Positions 8,748 through 17,328 of a stretch of 64,000 nucleotides of DNA are shown piece after piece. The first letter of the stretch is position 1; every line of letters begins with the position of its first letter. Under the pieces are notes generated by a model. The model was not told where the DNA came from and did not search any database. It saw nothing but the letters and a program-made list of their open reading frames with translations. The position numbers and the translations under genes are program-made. The DNA comes from Clostridiales bacterium (GTDB lineage Bacteria > Bacillota > Clostridia > Christensenellales > Aristaeellaceae), in the NCBI GenBank assembly GCA_012523405.1, contig JAAYIN010000113.1, positions 1 to 64,000 of the forward strand, in the 5' to 3' direction.

Positions 8748-9497
8748 TTATTCGTAATCCACTACGTTAACCCAGTGGAGCAGGAATTCGCGTTCTTCCG
8801 CTTTGCCCTTCACGCTTTGGCTGGCAGCAACAATCGGGATCCATTTTTGCACGTACTGCTTAGCGGTGTCGCTCTTTTGGCAGAAAAGAGATAGATACTT
8901 TTCTGCACCATCAATATCACCAGCAAGCCAAAACAGCAAGTATGCACGAGCAGCATCAGCGCTTGCATTGCCTTGTGTGGCGTGAGCCCAGTCAAGGATA
9001 TAAGCGGTGCCATCATCGGTGATGATGATGTTTTTGGGATGGAAATCACCATGACAGAGCTTATTATGGGTGGGCATACCCTGAAGGCGAGTATGCAGCT
9101 CATAGCGCGTGGTTGCATCAAGGCCGCTTTCGCTGATCTTGCGGTTCATTTTGTCCTTGAGCTTGCCAAGCATGGGGCATTTTTGACCATGCACCTCAAG
9201 CTGCAGGTCAACAAATAGCTCAATGTATTCATCATGCTTATCAGGATTTTCCTCCATCAAAGCAGCAAGTGTCTTGCCTTTGATAAACTGAGTGACGATT
9301 GCCCATTTGCTATCGACTTTCGTGACTTCTTGGAGCGTCGGAATATTCAATTTGGTTTCTTCAACGCGTGCATGGTTGAGGGCCTCGTTTAAAACATCTG
9401 CTTTGCTATAATCACTATCAAATACTTTGATGACATTCTCATCATCATGATAGACTGTTTTATTTGTGCGAACAGCAATGATTTTTTCCAATTTCAT
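8748..9497 (-). CDS. Aminoglycoside/choline kinase-like phosphotransferase
   Basis: A 249-residue cytoplasmic kinase of the APH/choline kinase superfamily. The catalytic loop is CHGDFHPKNII (~residues 153-163) and the metal-binding motif is YILDWAHA (~171-178), both with the expected Asp residues. The N-terminal lobe has a plausible ATP-binding Lys in NVIKVFD. Substrate is unknown: small alcohols, sugars, choline-like compounds or aminoglycosides are all possible, and there is no reason to call it an antibiotic resistance gene. It sits directly downstream of adhE (15-base gap) with GGAGGAGGG before its ATG, so it is probably read from the adhE transcript and ahead of the hydrogenase cluster. 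Confidence 0.85.
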   Translation of the reverse strand: MKLEKIIAVRTNKTVYHDDENVIKVFDSDYSKADVLNEALNHARVEETKLNIPTLQEVTKVDSKWAIVTQFIKGKTLAALMEENPDKHDEYIELFVDLQLEVHGQKCPMLGKLKDKMNRKISESGLDATTRYELHTRLQGMPTHNKLCHGDFHPKNIIITDDGTAYILDWAHATQGNASADAARAYLLFWLAGDIDGAEKYLSLFCQKSDTAKQYVQKWIPIVAASQSVKGKAEEREFLLHWVNVVDYE

Positions 9498-9512
9498 ATT
9501 GATCCCTCCTCC

Positions 9513-12125
9513 TTACATATTCTCTGTGCCGTAGTAGGCATTTAGATACATCTGCTTGATTTCACGCATGAGCGGATAACGCGGGTTACAACCGGTGCAT
9601 TGATCATCAAATGCCTGATCAACCATATCGTCCAGACGATCAAGGAAATCCTGCTCATCAATGCCATACTCCTTGATGGTGGCCTTAATGCCGATCTTTT
9701 CCTTAAGCTGATCGATGGCGTTGATGAGGTTAGCAAGCTTCTCCTCGTCGTTCTTGCCGCCAAGGGATAGTGCGTCTGCAACCATTGCATAACGAGCCAA
9801 GGTATGAGGATGATCATACTGGGAGAAGGTACCCATCTTTGTGGGAACTTCAGCAGCATTGAAGCGAAGCACTTCACCTATCATGAGGGCGTTAGCAACG
9901 CCGTGGGGCAGGTGATGGAAAGCACCAAGCTTATGCGCCATGGAGTGACATACGCCAAGGAATGCGTTTGCAAATGCCATACCTGCCATGGTTGCGCCAT
10001 TGGCCATTTTCTCGCGGGCAATGGCATCATTAGAACCATTGTCATAAGCGCGGGGTAGGTACTCAAAGATCATTTTCAGGCTCTGCAATGCCATGCCATC
10101 TGTATAGTCGGTAGCCATCACGCTTGCGATCGCTTCAAGAGCGTGGGTGACAGCGTCTATGCCGCTGGCAGAGGTGAGTCCCTTTGGTGCGTCCATCATC
10201 ATATCAGCATCGACGATGGCCATGTTAGGGAGCAGTTCATAGTCAGCAAGCGGGTACTTAACGCCTGTTTCCTCGTCAGTGATAACGGCAAACGGTGTTA
10301 CTTCAGAACCGGTGCCTGCGGTGGTCGGAATGGCGATGAAGTATGCTTTTTCACCCATCTTGGGGAAGGTGTAGATGCGCTTGCGGATATCGCTGAAACG
10401 CATGGCCATGTCAAGGAAGTTCGCTTCCGGATGCTCATAGAGTACCCACATGATCTTTGCAGCGTCCATTGCACTGCCGCCGCCCACAGCGATGACGCAG
10501 TCGGGCTGGAAGCTTGTCATGGCTGCCGCGCCTTCGCGGGCACAGGCAAGGGTGGGGTCGGGAGCAACATCAAAGAATGTACTGTGTATGATGCCCATCT
10601 CGTCCAAACGATCGGTGATCGCCTTGGTATATCCGTTGGTGAACAAGAACTGATCGGTAACGATGAATACCTTTTTCTTATTCATCACGTCCTTGAGCTC
10701 GCCAAGTGCTACGGGTAGGCAGCCTTTCTTGATATAAACCTTCTGGGGTGCACGGAACCAAAGCATATTATCTCTCCTCTCAGCGACTGTTTTGATGTTA
10801 AGCAAATGCTTTACGCCAACGTTCTCGCTGACGGAGTTGCCGCCCCATGAGCCGCAGCCCAATGTGAGGGAAGGAGCAAGCTTAAAGTTGTACAGATCGC
10901 CGATACCGCCGTGGGATGAGGGGGTATTGACAACAATTCGGCAGGTTTCCATACGCTCTGCGTACTCAAGAAGCTTTTTGCGGTCGGTATCTGCGTTGAT
11001 ATAAAGGCTTGCGGTATGACCGTGACCGCCGTCCTCAATCAAACGTTCCGCCTTTGCCATAGCATCCTCAAAATTAGTAGCTTTGTACATGGCGAGAACG
11101 GGGGAGAGCTTCTCATGTGCGAATTCCTCGCTGAGGTCAACGCTTTCCACTTCGCCAATTAGAATCTTTGCGCTTTCAGGCACTGTAACACCTGCAAGTG
11201 CCGCGATTTTGAAAGCGGACTGTCCAACGATTTTTGCATTAAGTGCGCCGTTGATGATGATGGTCTTACGAACTTTTTCAAGTTCTTTCTCATTTAGGAA
11301 GTAGCATCCGCGATCATCAAACTCTTGACGTACTGCATCATAAATGCAGGCGGGTACGATGACGCTTTGTTCAGAAGCGCAGATCATACCGTTGTCAAAG
11401 GTCTTGGAGTGGATAATGGAGTTTACAGCCAATATCACGTCTGCGCTCTCATCAATCACTGCTGGAACATTGCCTGCCCCAACGCCGATGGCTGGTTTGC
11501 CGCTGGAATATGCGGAGCGAACCATGCCAGGACCGCCGGTGGCAAGTGTGCAATCACACTCTCTCATGACGGTGTTGGTCATGTCAAGGCTTGGAATATC
11601 AATCCAGCTGATGATGCCCTCGGGTGCGCCTGCTTCAACCGCTGCTTCAAGGACTACTCTAGCAGCTGCGATGGTAGAATTCTTTGCGCGGGGGTGAGGG
11701 GAGATGATAATTGCATTACGGGTTTTCAGACAGATCAGAGTCTTAAAAATAGCGGTGGATGTTGGGTTGGTTGTTGGGATAACCGCAGCAATCACGCCGA
11801 TGGGCTCTGCAATCTTGGTAATTCCGTATGCTCTGTCCTCCTCAATGATACCACATGTTTTGGTATCACGGTAGGCATTGTAAATATATTCTGATGCATA
11901 GTGATTCTTAATGACTTTATCTTCCACAATGCCCATGCCGGTTTCCTCAACGGCCATTTTTGCCAGTGGGATACGCATCTTGTTCGCAGCCATAGCAGCA
12001 GCAAAGAAAATCTTGTCTACTTGTTCCTGTGAGAATGTAGCAAATTGCTTTTGCGCAGCTCGTACGATAGCAATCTCCTCTTCTAAACGTTCCACACTGT
12101 CAACAACCTTGTGCGTGTCAGTCAT
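9513..12125 (-). CDS. adhE: Bifunctional acetaldehyde-CoA/alcohol dehydrogenase
   Basis: An 870-residue fermentative enzyme that reduces acetyl-CoA to acetaldehyde and then ethanol, reoxidising two NADH. The N-terminal half is the aldehyde dehydrogenase domain, with the catalytic Cys in the segment FDNGMICASEQS (~residues 245-257). The C-terminal half is the iron-dependent alcohol dehydrogenase, with AVGGGSAMDAAK and the metal-binding segment GVCHSMAHKLGAFHHLPHG. Length matches the family (~860-890), and such proteins form spirosome filaments. The ATG at 12125 follows AAAGGGGATGG. A palindrome matching the Rex consensus overlaps the probable promoter just upstream, fitting control by the NADH/NAD+ ratio. 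Confidence 0.98.
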   Translation of the reverse strand: MTDTHKVVDSVERLEEEIAIVRAAQKQFATFSQEQVDKIFFAAAMAANKMRIPLAKMAVEETGMGIVEDKVIKNHYASEYIYNAYRDTKTCGIIEEDRAYGITKIAEPIGVIAAVIPTTNPTSTAIFKTLICLKTRNAIIISPHPRAKNSTIAAARVVLEAAVEAGAPEGIISWIDIPSLDMTNTVMRECDCTLATGGPGMVRSAYSSGKPAIGVGAGNVPAVIDESADVILAVNSIIHSKTFDNGMICASEQSVIVPACIYDAVRQEFDDRGCYFLNEKELEKVRKTIIINGALNAKIVGQSAFKIAALAGVTVPESAKILIGEVESVDLSEEFAHEKLSPVLAMYKATNFEDAMAKAERLIEDGGHGHTASLYINADTDRKKLLEYAERMETCRIVVNTPSSHGGIGDLYNFKLAPSLTLGCGSWGGNSVSENVGVKHLLNIKTVAERRDNMLWFRAPQKVYIKKGCLPVALGELKDVMNKKKVFIVTDQFLFTNGYTKAITDRLDEMGIIHSTFFDVAPDPTLACAREGAAAMTSFQPDCVIAVGGGSAMDAAKIMWVLYEHPEANFLDMAMRFSDIRKRIYTFPKMGEKAYFIAIPTTAGTGSEVTPFAVITDEETGVKYPLADYELLPNMAIVDADMMMDAPKGLTSASGIDAVTHALEAIASVMATDYTDGMALQSLKMIFEYLPRAYDNGSNDAIAREKMANGATMAGMAFANAFLGVCHSMAHKLGAFHHLPHGVANALMIGEVLRFNAAEVPTKMGTFSQYDHPHTLARYAMVADALSLGGKNDEEKLANLINAIDQLKEKIGIKATIKEYGIDEQDFLDRLDDMVDQAFDDQCTGCNPRYPLMREIKQMYLNAYYGTENM

Positions 12126-12146
12126 GGTTTTCCATCCCCTTTCTGT

Positions 12147-12164
12147 TCGTTAAAAGTTTAACAT
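12147..12164 (-). promoter_or_regulatory. Rex-like operator at the adhE promoter
   Basis: TCGTTAAAAGTTTAACAT contains the perfect palindrome GTTAAAAGTTTAAC and matches the clostridial Rex consensus TTGTTAA-N4-TTAACAA at all but two positions. It covers the proposed -10 hexamer, where a redox repressor would block transcription. AdhE is a standard Rex target; the match itself is visible, the binding is inferred. Confidence 0.7.
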
Positions 12165-12183
12165 AGTGAGAGGGGAAAGTAAA
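12155..12183 (-). promoter_or_regulatory. Probable adhE promoter
   Basis: On the minus strand TTTACT (12178-12183) and TAAACT (12155-12160) are separated by 17 bases. A transcript starting about 12148 would have a short leader holding the AAAGGGGA ribosome binding site. Confidence 0.5.
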
Positions 12184-12328
12184 TATTCATATTCATATGC
12201 CGTTATATCGTATTGTATATAATGCGATCGTTCCATTGAAAACGTGTTTCTTCATATATAAGGGCGCAATGAAAAAGATATGAAGTGGGAGACAAGTTGC
12301 CAAAAGGTAAAAACGAATACCAAAAAGC

Positions 12329-12346
12329 ATGTTAAAAAATTAGCAA
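12329..12346 (-). promoter_or_regulatory. Second, distal Rex-like site
   Basis: ATGTTAAAAAATTAGCAA matches TTGTTAA-N4-TTAACAA with two mismatches. It lies about 180 bases upstream of the first site in an AT-rich, gene-free stretch (12126-12387). It is weaker evidence than the proximal site, because such AT-rich matches arise by chance. Confidence 0.35.
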
Positions 12347-12387
12347 TGTCAAAGAAAAACGAATCCTAACATTGTGTTACAAAAGAA

Positions 12388-13635
12388 TTAATTAAATGAA
12401 ACAAATGAACGAAAGAGCGGGATTTTATCACTGGGCAATGAAAAAGACCTGACTCCGAGTGATAGCATGTGGGGGAGCATGGCTGGGTTGCATGCAATAT
12501 TTCCGCATAAAGTGAGATCGGTTTGGTTTCGGTTTGCGGCTTCAACGACCATGCGAATCATTGCAAACATGGCAGGATGCATGGGATCAAGAAGATGCGC
12601 GATGGCGGGATTGCATCTGTCTGCGGCAAGCGTATATTGCATGAGATCAGTCGTACCAATGCTTACAAAATCGCTATGACGGCAAAGCTCATCTGAAATC
12701 ATTACAGCGGCAGGTGTCTCAATCATCACGCCCTGCGCGACATCGCCGTAGGGGATGCCCTCTTGCGCGAGCTCGAGTTTACAGGCTTGGACAAGTGCCT
12801 TACACTGGAGAAATTCATCCAGCGACGTTATCATGGGGTAGGATATACGAAGCGAACCATAAAGGGCAGCGCGGAGCAGAGCCCTCAGCTGTTGTTTAAA
12901 CCAATCGGGTCGATTAAGACAAAAACGGATACCGCGTTCACCTAGTGCGGGGTTTTCTTCGGCCGGCAGCGGCATGCACTTAAGCATTTTATCAGACCCT
13001 ATATCCAGCGTCCGAATTGTCGCGGGTCTGCCCTCCATGCATTGCATCAAGGTGCGATAGGTCCAATACTGAATATCTTCGTCCGGTATTGAATCTGATT
13101 GCAGAAATAGAAACTCACTCCTGAAAAGCCCGATACCTTCTGCGCTATTGCCTATCGCCCTACTGATCTTGGATAGATCGTGCAGGGTTGCTAAGAACTG
13201 TACTTGCTCACCGTTTGCCATATAGGAGGGGACTTTTATAGATGCTTTGAGTTCGGTAAAAGCAAAGCGGTAATTTTGCTGCTCTTGCTTGGCGAGTACA
13301 AGCTCTTCCTTGCTTGGAGATAATAGCACATCTCCTTGATAGCCATCCAAAACAGCAAGCGTTCCCTGCCAATGATCCTGCACATCAATCCCTGTGATAT
13401 ATGGAATGTTGAGGCTTTGAGCAAGGACTGAGACATGATCGCAGCGCGTGTTTTGATGTATGATCATACCCTGTAGGGACACATCCGAGAACATCATTAA
13501 ATCTTGCAGACAGATTTCATTAGCAACAAGAATAATGGGGGAATCGGGCTGACAACCTTGATGAATAGACCATATTTTGCCGATGCCGAAACCTTCCTGA
13601 ATGACCTGTCCATGATATTGTGTGGAATGGTTCAT
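12388..13635 (-). CDS. Enzyme I-like PEP phosphotransferase lacking the HPr-binding subdomain
   Basis: A 415-residue relative of PTS Enzyme I (usual length ~570). The phospho-His domain is short: the first strand (VIQEGFGIGK) runs straight into PIILVANEICLQDL and the His loop NTRCDHVSVLAQ (His67), skipping the ~120-residue helical HPr-binding subdomain. The PEP-binding barrel is well kept: GIGLFRSEFLFL, RTLDIGSDK, NPALGERGIR, MIETPAAV and the catalytic Cys in LCGN (~377). The conserved Asn of SIGTNDL is Thr here. The start at 13635 has AGGAGG; an upstream frame does not. It may accept phosphate from PEP but pass it to an acceptor other than HPr, or be a diverged regulator. No other PTS gene is nearby. 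Confidence 0.85.
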   Translation of the reverse strand: MNHSTQYHGQVIQEGFGIGKIWSIHQGCQPDSPIILVANEICLQDLMMFSDVSLQGMIIHQNTRCDHVSVLAQSLNIPYITGIDVQDHWQGTLAVLDGYQGDVLLSPSKEELVLAKQEQQNYRFAFTELKASIKVPSYMANGEQVQFLATLHDLSKISRAIGNSAEGIGLFRSEFLFLQSDSIPDEDIQYWTYRTLMQCMEGRPATIRTLDIGSDKMLKCMPLPAEENPALGERGIRFCLNRPDWFKQQLRALLRAALYGSLRISYPMITSLDEFLQCKALVQACKLELAQEGIPYGDVAQGVMIETPAAVMISDELCRHSDFVSIGTTDLMQYTLAADRCNPAIAHLLDPMHPAMFAMIRMVVEAANRNQTDLTLCGNIACNPAMLPHMLSLGVRSFSLPSDKIPLFRSFVSFN

Positions 13636-13661
13636 CAGACAACCTCCTATTATGCTTAAAA

Positions 13662-13692
13662 AGACCTCTGACGCATATACCATCAGAGGTCT
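13662..13692 (-). terminator. Terminator after the AraC-family gene
   Basis: Perfect 10-bp stem AGACCTCTGA / TCAGAGGTCT with an 11-base loop, followed by TTTTT on the minus strand. It separates the AraC-family gene from the Enzyme I-like gene. Confidence 0.85.
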
Positions 13693-13754
13693 GAAAACAA
13701 TCTATATCATTGTTTTCTATAAAGAAGAGCGATTCCCTGCAAGAAGCATGATAT

Positions 13755-14633
13755 TTACTTATCCTTAACAGGAATCCAGATAGCGCTTTCATAGGTGGGG
13801 CTTGACATATCCTGGTCGCTATACCATTCGATATTGGCACCTAATGAAATTTCATAATCGGGATTGCCAGGCAACCATTCGCTGAAGATTTTGGTGTTCA
13901 CTGATTGCAGCGCACCAGGCATTGGTCCATAGCAGGAGAACTTTGCCCAAGTCATTTCTGGGAACTCATATACAGTGAGCCCTTCAGGCACAGTGTCTCC
14001 TGTATAGGTACCTGCGATCATATATGCAAACGTTCCATCTTTGCCAATGTCATCAACACATATACCGAACTCGCCGATGCGGTAGCGAGATATCGCCTGT
14101 GCTACCGCCGTTTCGCTGTGCATAGGTGGACAGTATTTGCGGGTAAACTCATCCCAAAACATTGGAATCTGCCGGAATGATGAATCAAACGAAAACTCCC
14201 GCTGCAAACCCACTACCCTAAAGCCTTTCATTGTTTCTACTACATACTCCATGTCATTTCCTCCTTGAATTGTGATTTTGATTTTCAGAGGTAAGAACAC
14301 TGTCATCTTTGAGCTATTCTTCTTGAGATCCCTTGGGGACATTCCATGGAAACGCGTGAATGCCTTGGTGAAACTTTCGGGGGTCTCGTAGCCGTACTTG
14401 TATGCGATATCGATGATCCTTGATTGTCCTTGAATGATATCAAGCGCTGCTAGATAGAGCCTGCGATAGCGGGCATACTCTGCAATTGAGTATCCAGTCA
14501 TCAGGCTGAACCCCTTTTGCAGGTAATAGGGTGATATACCAACTTCCCTTGACAGCTCCTCAATATTTATCGGCTCCAGCAATCGATCTTCGACATAGCG
14601 AATCGTATGTCTGATGCTCTCCGTCCACTCCAT
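13755..14633 (-). CDS. AraC-family regulator with GyrI-like effector-binding domain
   Basis: A 292-residue transcription factor. Residues ~1-105 hold two helix-turn-helix units typical of AraC (INIEELSREVGISPYYLQKG, then YGYETPESFTKAFTRFHGMS). Residues ~128-290 resemble the GyrI/Rob-type ligand-binding fold, often involved in sensing hydrophobic drugs (ending YESAIWIPVKDK). A GGAGGAAGGATCA leader precedes the ATG at 14633. It is followed by its own terminator and has no obvious co-transcribed target, so its regulon and ligand are unknown. Confidence 0.92.
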   Translation of the reverse strand: MEWTESIRHTIRYVEDRLLEPINIEELSREVGISPYYLQKGFSLMTGYSIAEYARYRRLYLAALDIIQGQSRIIDIAYKYGYETPESFTKAFTRFHGMSPRDLKKNSSKMTVFLPLKIKITIQGGNDMEYVVETMKGFRVVGLQREFSFDSSFRQIPMFWDEFTRKYCPPMHSETAVAQAISRYRIGEFGICVDDIGKDGTFAYMIAGTYTGDTVPEGLTVYEFPEMTWAKFSCYGPMPGALQSVNTKIFSEWLPGNPDYEISLGANIEWYSDQDMSSPTYESAIWIPVKDK

Positions 14634-14754
14634 TGATCCTTCCTCCTCTCATCTCTTCACTTGTAGTATAGCAATATCTACACCAAGCTTCTCGTCTTAT
14701 CTTGCACAAGTGGGACAGCTTTCGATTCAAATGGAATCATGATGTCAAAAAGAA

Positions 14755-14787
14755 AAACCCTTGCAAACAAAAGGCTTGCAAGGGTTT
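14755..14787 (-). terminator. rplM-rpsI operon terminator
   Basis: 12-bp perfect stem AAACCCTTGCAA / TTGCAAGGGTTT with a 9-base loop, followed on the minus strand by TTTTCTTTTT. It lies 16 bases past the rpsI stop. Confidence 0.92.
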
Positions 14788-14802
14788 ACATGTTTCTGAT
14801 GA

Positions 14803-15195
14803 TCAGCGCTTGCTGAACTGAGGTGCACGACGTGCAGCCTTGAGGCCGTACTTCTTGCGTTCCTTCATACGTGGGTCACGTGTGAGGAAACCAGCCTTCT
14901 TGAGGCTGTCTCTTAGTTCGGGATTTGCCTTGATCAAAGCACGGCTGATACCATGACGGATCGCGCCTGCTTGTCCGGTCAAACCACCACCGACAACATT
15001 GACTAGGATGTCCATATCGCCACCGGCCTTGGTTAATTCCAAGGGCTGACGAACGGTCATCTTGAGGGTCTCAAGACCAAAGTAGTTGTCAAGCTCACGT
15101 TTGTTTACCAAAATTTTTCCGTCGCCAGCGACCAAACGGACACGGGCAATGGCCTTCTTACGACGGCCAACGGCACTATACTCAACTTTTGCCAC
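14803..15195 (-). CDS. rpsI: 30S ribosomal protein S9
   Basis: A 130-residue small-subunit protein of full length. Typical S9 features are [14 protein letters not shown] at the N-terminus, [19 protein letters not shown] in the middle and the basic C-terminal tail ending FSKR that reaches the P-site tRNA. It starts with GTG at 15195, with AAGGAGC upstream. It follows rplM after 23 bases, the conserved bacterial arrangement. Confidence 0.98.
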   Translation of the reverse strand: MAKVEYSAVGRRKKAIARVRLVAGDGKILVNKRELDNYFGLETLKMTVRQPLELTKAGGDMDILVNVVGGGLTGQAGAIRHGISRALIKANPELRDSLKKAGFLTRDPRMKERKKYGLKAARRAPQFSKR

Positions 15196-15218
15196 TTTTT
15201 TTCGCTCCTTCCGTGTCC

Positions 15219-15650
15219 TTATTTAATAACCAGCACTTCGGGCTGTTGTGCTTCGTGATTGTGCTCAGAACCTGCATAGACCTTTAGCTTTTTCGCCATT
15301 GAACGGCCTAGGGGTCCTTTTGGCAACATACCAACCACAGCGTGCTTAATGACGAACTCAGGCTTCTCGGCGATCAAACGGCGATAAACCGTTTCCTTCA
15401 AGCCGCCCGGGTATCCGCTGTGCTTGTAATATACTTTTTGATCAAGCTTTTTGCCTGTCATAACAATTTTATCTGCATTGAGGACGATGACGTAATCGCC
15501 TGTATCCACATGGGGGGTATAAGTGGGCTTATTCTTACCACGCAATACGGCTGCAATCTGGCTTGCCAGACGGCCTAATACCATGCCCTCTGCATCAACA
15601 ACGTACCATTTACGTTGTACTTCTGCGGGCTTTGCCATGTACGTTTTCAA
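15219..15650 (-). CDS. rplM: 50S ribosomal protein L13
   Basis: A 143-residue large-subunit assembly protein ([20 protein letters not shown] at the start, [15 protein letters not shown] and [16 protein letters not shown] further on). I place the start at the TTG at 15650 because AAGGAGG lies eight bases upstream and the protein then begins as L13 usually does; an ATG 12 bases downstream is too far from that site. A strong promoter is visible at 15767-15795, leaving a leader of about 110 bases that can fold. Confidence 0.96.
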   Translation of the reverse strand: MKTYMAKPAEVQRKWYVVDAEGMVLGRLASQIAAVLRGKNKPTYTPHVDTGDYVIVLNADKIVMTGKKLDQKVYYKHSGYPGGLKETVYRRLIAEKPEFVIKHAVVGMLPKGPLGRSMAKKLKVYAGSEHNHEAQQPEVLVIK

Positions 15651-15726
15651 GTCGGTATCCTCCTTCAAGGGGTTTGTGATTCAGTTGCATCATTTGATGG
15701 TCAGCAAATGTGCGTGTAGTTTCAAT

Positions 15727-15757
15727 AGTCTTCCGGGGCTGGCGGAGTCTATTGATG
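15727..15757 (-). promoter_or_regulatory. Hairpin in the rplM leader
   Basis: The predicted transcript leader contains an inverted repeat, AATAGACTCCG / GGAAGACTATT, around a C-rich loop. L13 leaders in other Firmicutes bind L13 for feedback control. This one does not clearly match a known model, so the regulatory role is a guess. Confidence 0.3.
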
Positions 15758-15766
15758 CCAAAGAAT

Positions 15767-15795
15767 ATTCTACTAAATTTCGAATCGTCTGTCAA
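15767..15795 (-). promoter_or_regulatory. rplM-rpsI promoter
   Basis: Consensus TTGACA (15790-15795) and TAGAAT (15767-15772) on the minus strand with a 17-base spacer. One of the best sigma-A promoters in the window. Confidence 0.85.
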
Positions 15796-15891
15796 GTGCT
15801 AAAACGCTTGTTTTGGCGCATTTTGAACGCTTTTTTCGAAAGATTATAAAAATATTCTGCTGTTTTGTGGAAACTGACGGTTGATTTTGTG

Positions 15892-17328
15892 TTAGCACTG
15901 CTTCATAACGCATGCGAAGAATGTAACGACATCATCAAGCAAATTCAAAGGAATGCGTTCATTGGCATTATGGATCATTCCGCGCTGTGCTTTTGTCAGA
16001 GGCATCCCTGAAAAACGATAGACATTTTCGCTGATCCTACAGTAGTGGCGGCTATCACTGCAAGCAACCATGAGATAGGGGGAGACCAGTGCCTCTGGAT
16101 AGGCTTGATTTATGGCGGTCGTTAAGCGATCCCAGCCATCTCCTATTGTTCGCGATATGGCAGATGGACCCCCGCCCTCTACATGCTTGATGGTAACGCG
16201 ATCATCACCAATGATGGCTTTGAGACGAGCGGTAACGGACTCAACCGTTTCGCCGCAGATGATGCGCAGGTTAATCCCAGCTTTGCATGAGGTGGGGAGT
16301 ACATTATAGGAGTCGGATGCGCTTAGTTTCGTAAGAGCACAGGTGGTTCTCACCAGCGCATTGAGTTCTCCGCCGCTCATTTTGCATATCAGGTTGATCA
16401 CAGGTGCAAAGCACCAGAGGTTAGCAAAGATGATCTTATAGGCAAAGGTCGAATGCCGTCCCATCGTATCAAAGAGCTCTTTGGCTGGCTTGGTGAGGGC
16501 GAATGGCATGGCGTTACGCTGAAGCTTAGCAAGTGCATTGGCTAAAATAGCCACGGCTTGCTGGGGCGGCGGCGCGCTAGCATGACCGCCTGCACCTTGG
16601 ACGCTTAAGTCCATGTATACGCTGCCTTTTTCTGCAATGCCGATCACGGCTGCACTTTGCTTGACGCCCGGGAATACACCCTCAACGATTGCTCCGCCTT
16701 CGTCTAGCACAAGCGCTGGTTTGATCCCGCGGCGCTCAAGTTCATCAACGATAGCAGGAGCATCGGTGCTCACGGTTTCCTCGTCCCCGCCAAAGGCAAA
16801 ATAGATATCATTTTCAGGAACAAAGCCTTGCTTTAAGAGTGATTCGGCAGCTTCCATGATGCCTAGTAATGTGCCCTTGGTATCAAGCGTACCGCGTCCC
16901 CAAAGCTCGCCATCTTTAATCAAGCCCTCAAAGGCGGGCTCATCCCATTCCGCTTGATTCACGGGCACAACATCATAATGAGCCATGAAAACAGAAGGCT
17001 CGTTACTGTGCTTCCCAGCCCAGCGAATGAGGATTCCATGCAGACCGATCCGCTCATACTCACAGGTCGCATAGATGGTGGGGTAGAGGGTTGGCAGCAG
17101 GTTTTGAAACTTGATGAATTCCTCTTGATCAACAAGCGATTCATCCATACCGCTGACCGTTTTCAGACGGATCATTTGTTGAAAATGCTCTGTGACTGAC
17201 TCTATATCAACAGGGAAGTCTACCGCGGGCACGCTTGCTTTTTGCTCAGGGGTGAACTTTAAGGCGTGGGCGATGATCACAGCGATGAATGCAACGAGGA
17301 GAATGAGTATCAGCCATACAATAGTCAT
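15892..17328 (-). CDS. M20-family metallopeptidase, PM20D1-like
   Basis: A 478-residue zinc-dependent peptidase/acylase with an N-terminal membrane anchor (residues ~4-24). Metal ligands are visible in MAHYDVVPV, RGTLDTKG, GGDEETVS and LDEGGA, and a C-terminal His in IHNANERI. The dimerisation insert contains GGHASAPPP. Length and layout fit the carboxypeptidase S/PM20D1 branch. It overlaps the upstream membrane-protein gene by four bases (ATGA), so the M20 enzyme and two membrane proteins form one operon, most simply read as uptake or efflux of small peptides or N-acyl amino acids with their hydrolysis. Substrate is unknown. Confidence 0.93.
   Translation of the reverse strand: MTIVWLILILLVAFIAVIIAHALKFTPEQKASVPAVDFPVDIESVTEHFQQMIRLKTVSGMDESLVDQEEFIKFQNLLPTLYPTIYATCEYERIGLHGILIRWAGKHSNEPSVFMAHYDVVPVNQAEWDEPAFEGLIKDGELWGRGTLDTKGTLLGIMEAAESLLKQGFVPENDIYFAFGGDEETVSTDAPAIVDELERRGIKPALVLDEGGAIVEGVFPGVKQSAAVIGIAEKGSVYMDLSVQGAGGHASAPPPQQAVAILANALAKLQRNAMPFALTKPAKELFDTMGRHSTFAYKIIFANLWCFAPVINLICKMSGGELNALVRTTCALTKLSASDSYNVLPTSCKAGINLRIICGETVESVTARLKAIIGDDRVTIKHVEGGGPSAISRTIGDGWDRLTTAINQAYPEALVSPYLMVACSDSRHYCRISENVYRFSGMPLTKAQRGMIHNANERIPLNLLDDVVTFFACVMKQC

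Noticed and set aside
8748-9497. Aminoglycoside resistance gene
   Set aside because: The fold matches APH/choline kinases, but nothing ties it to an antibiotic; it sits in a fermentation operon.
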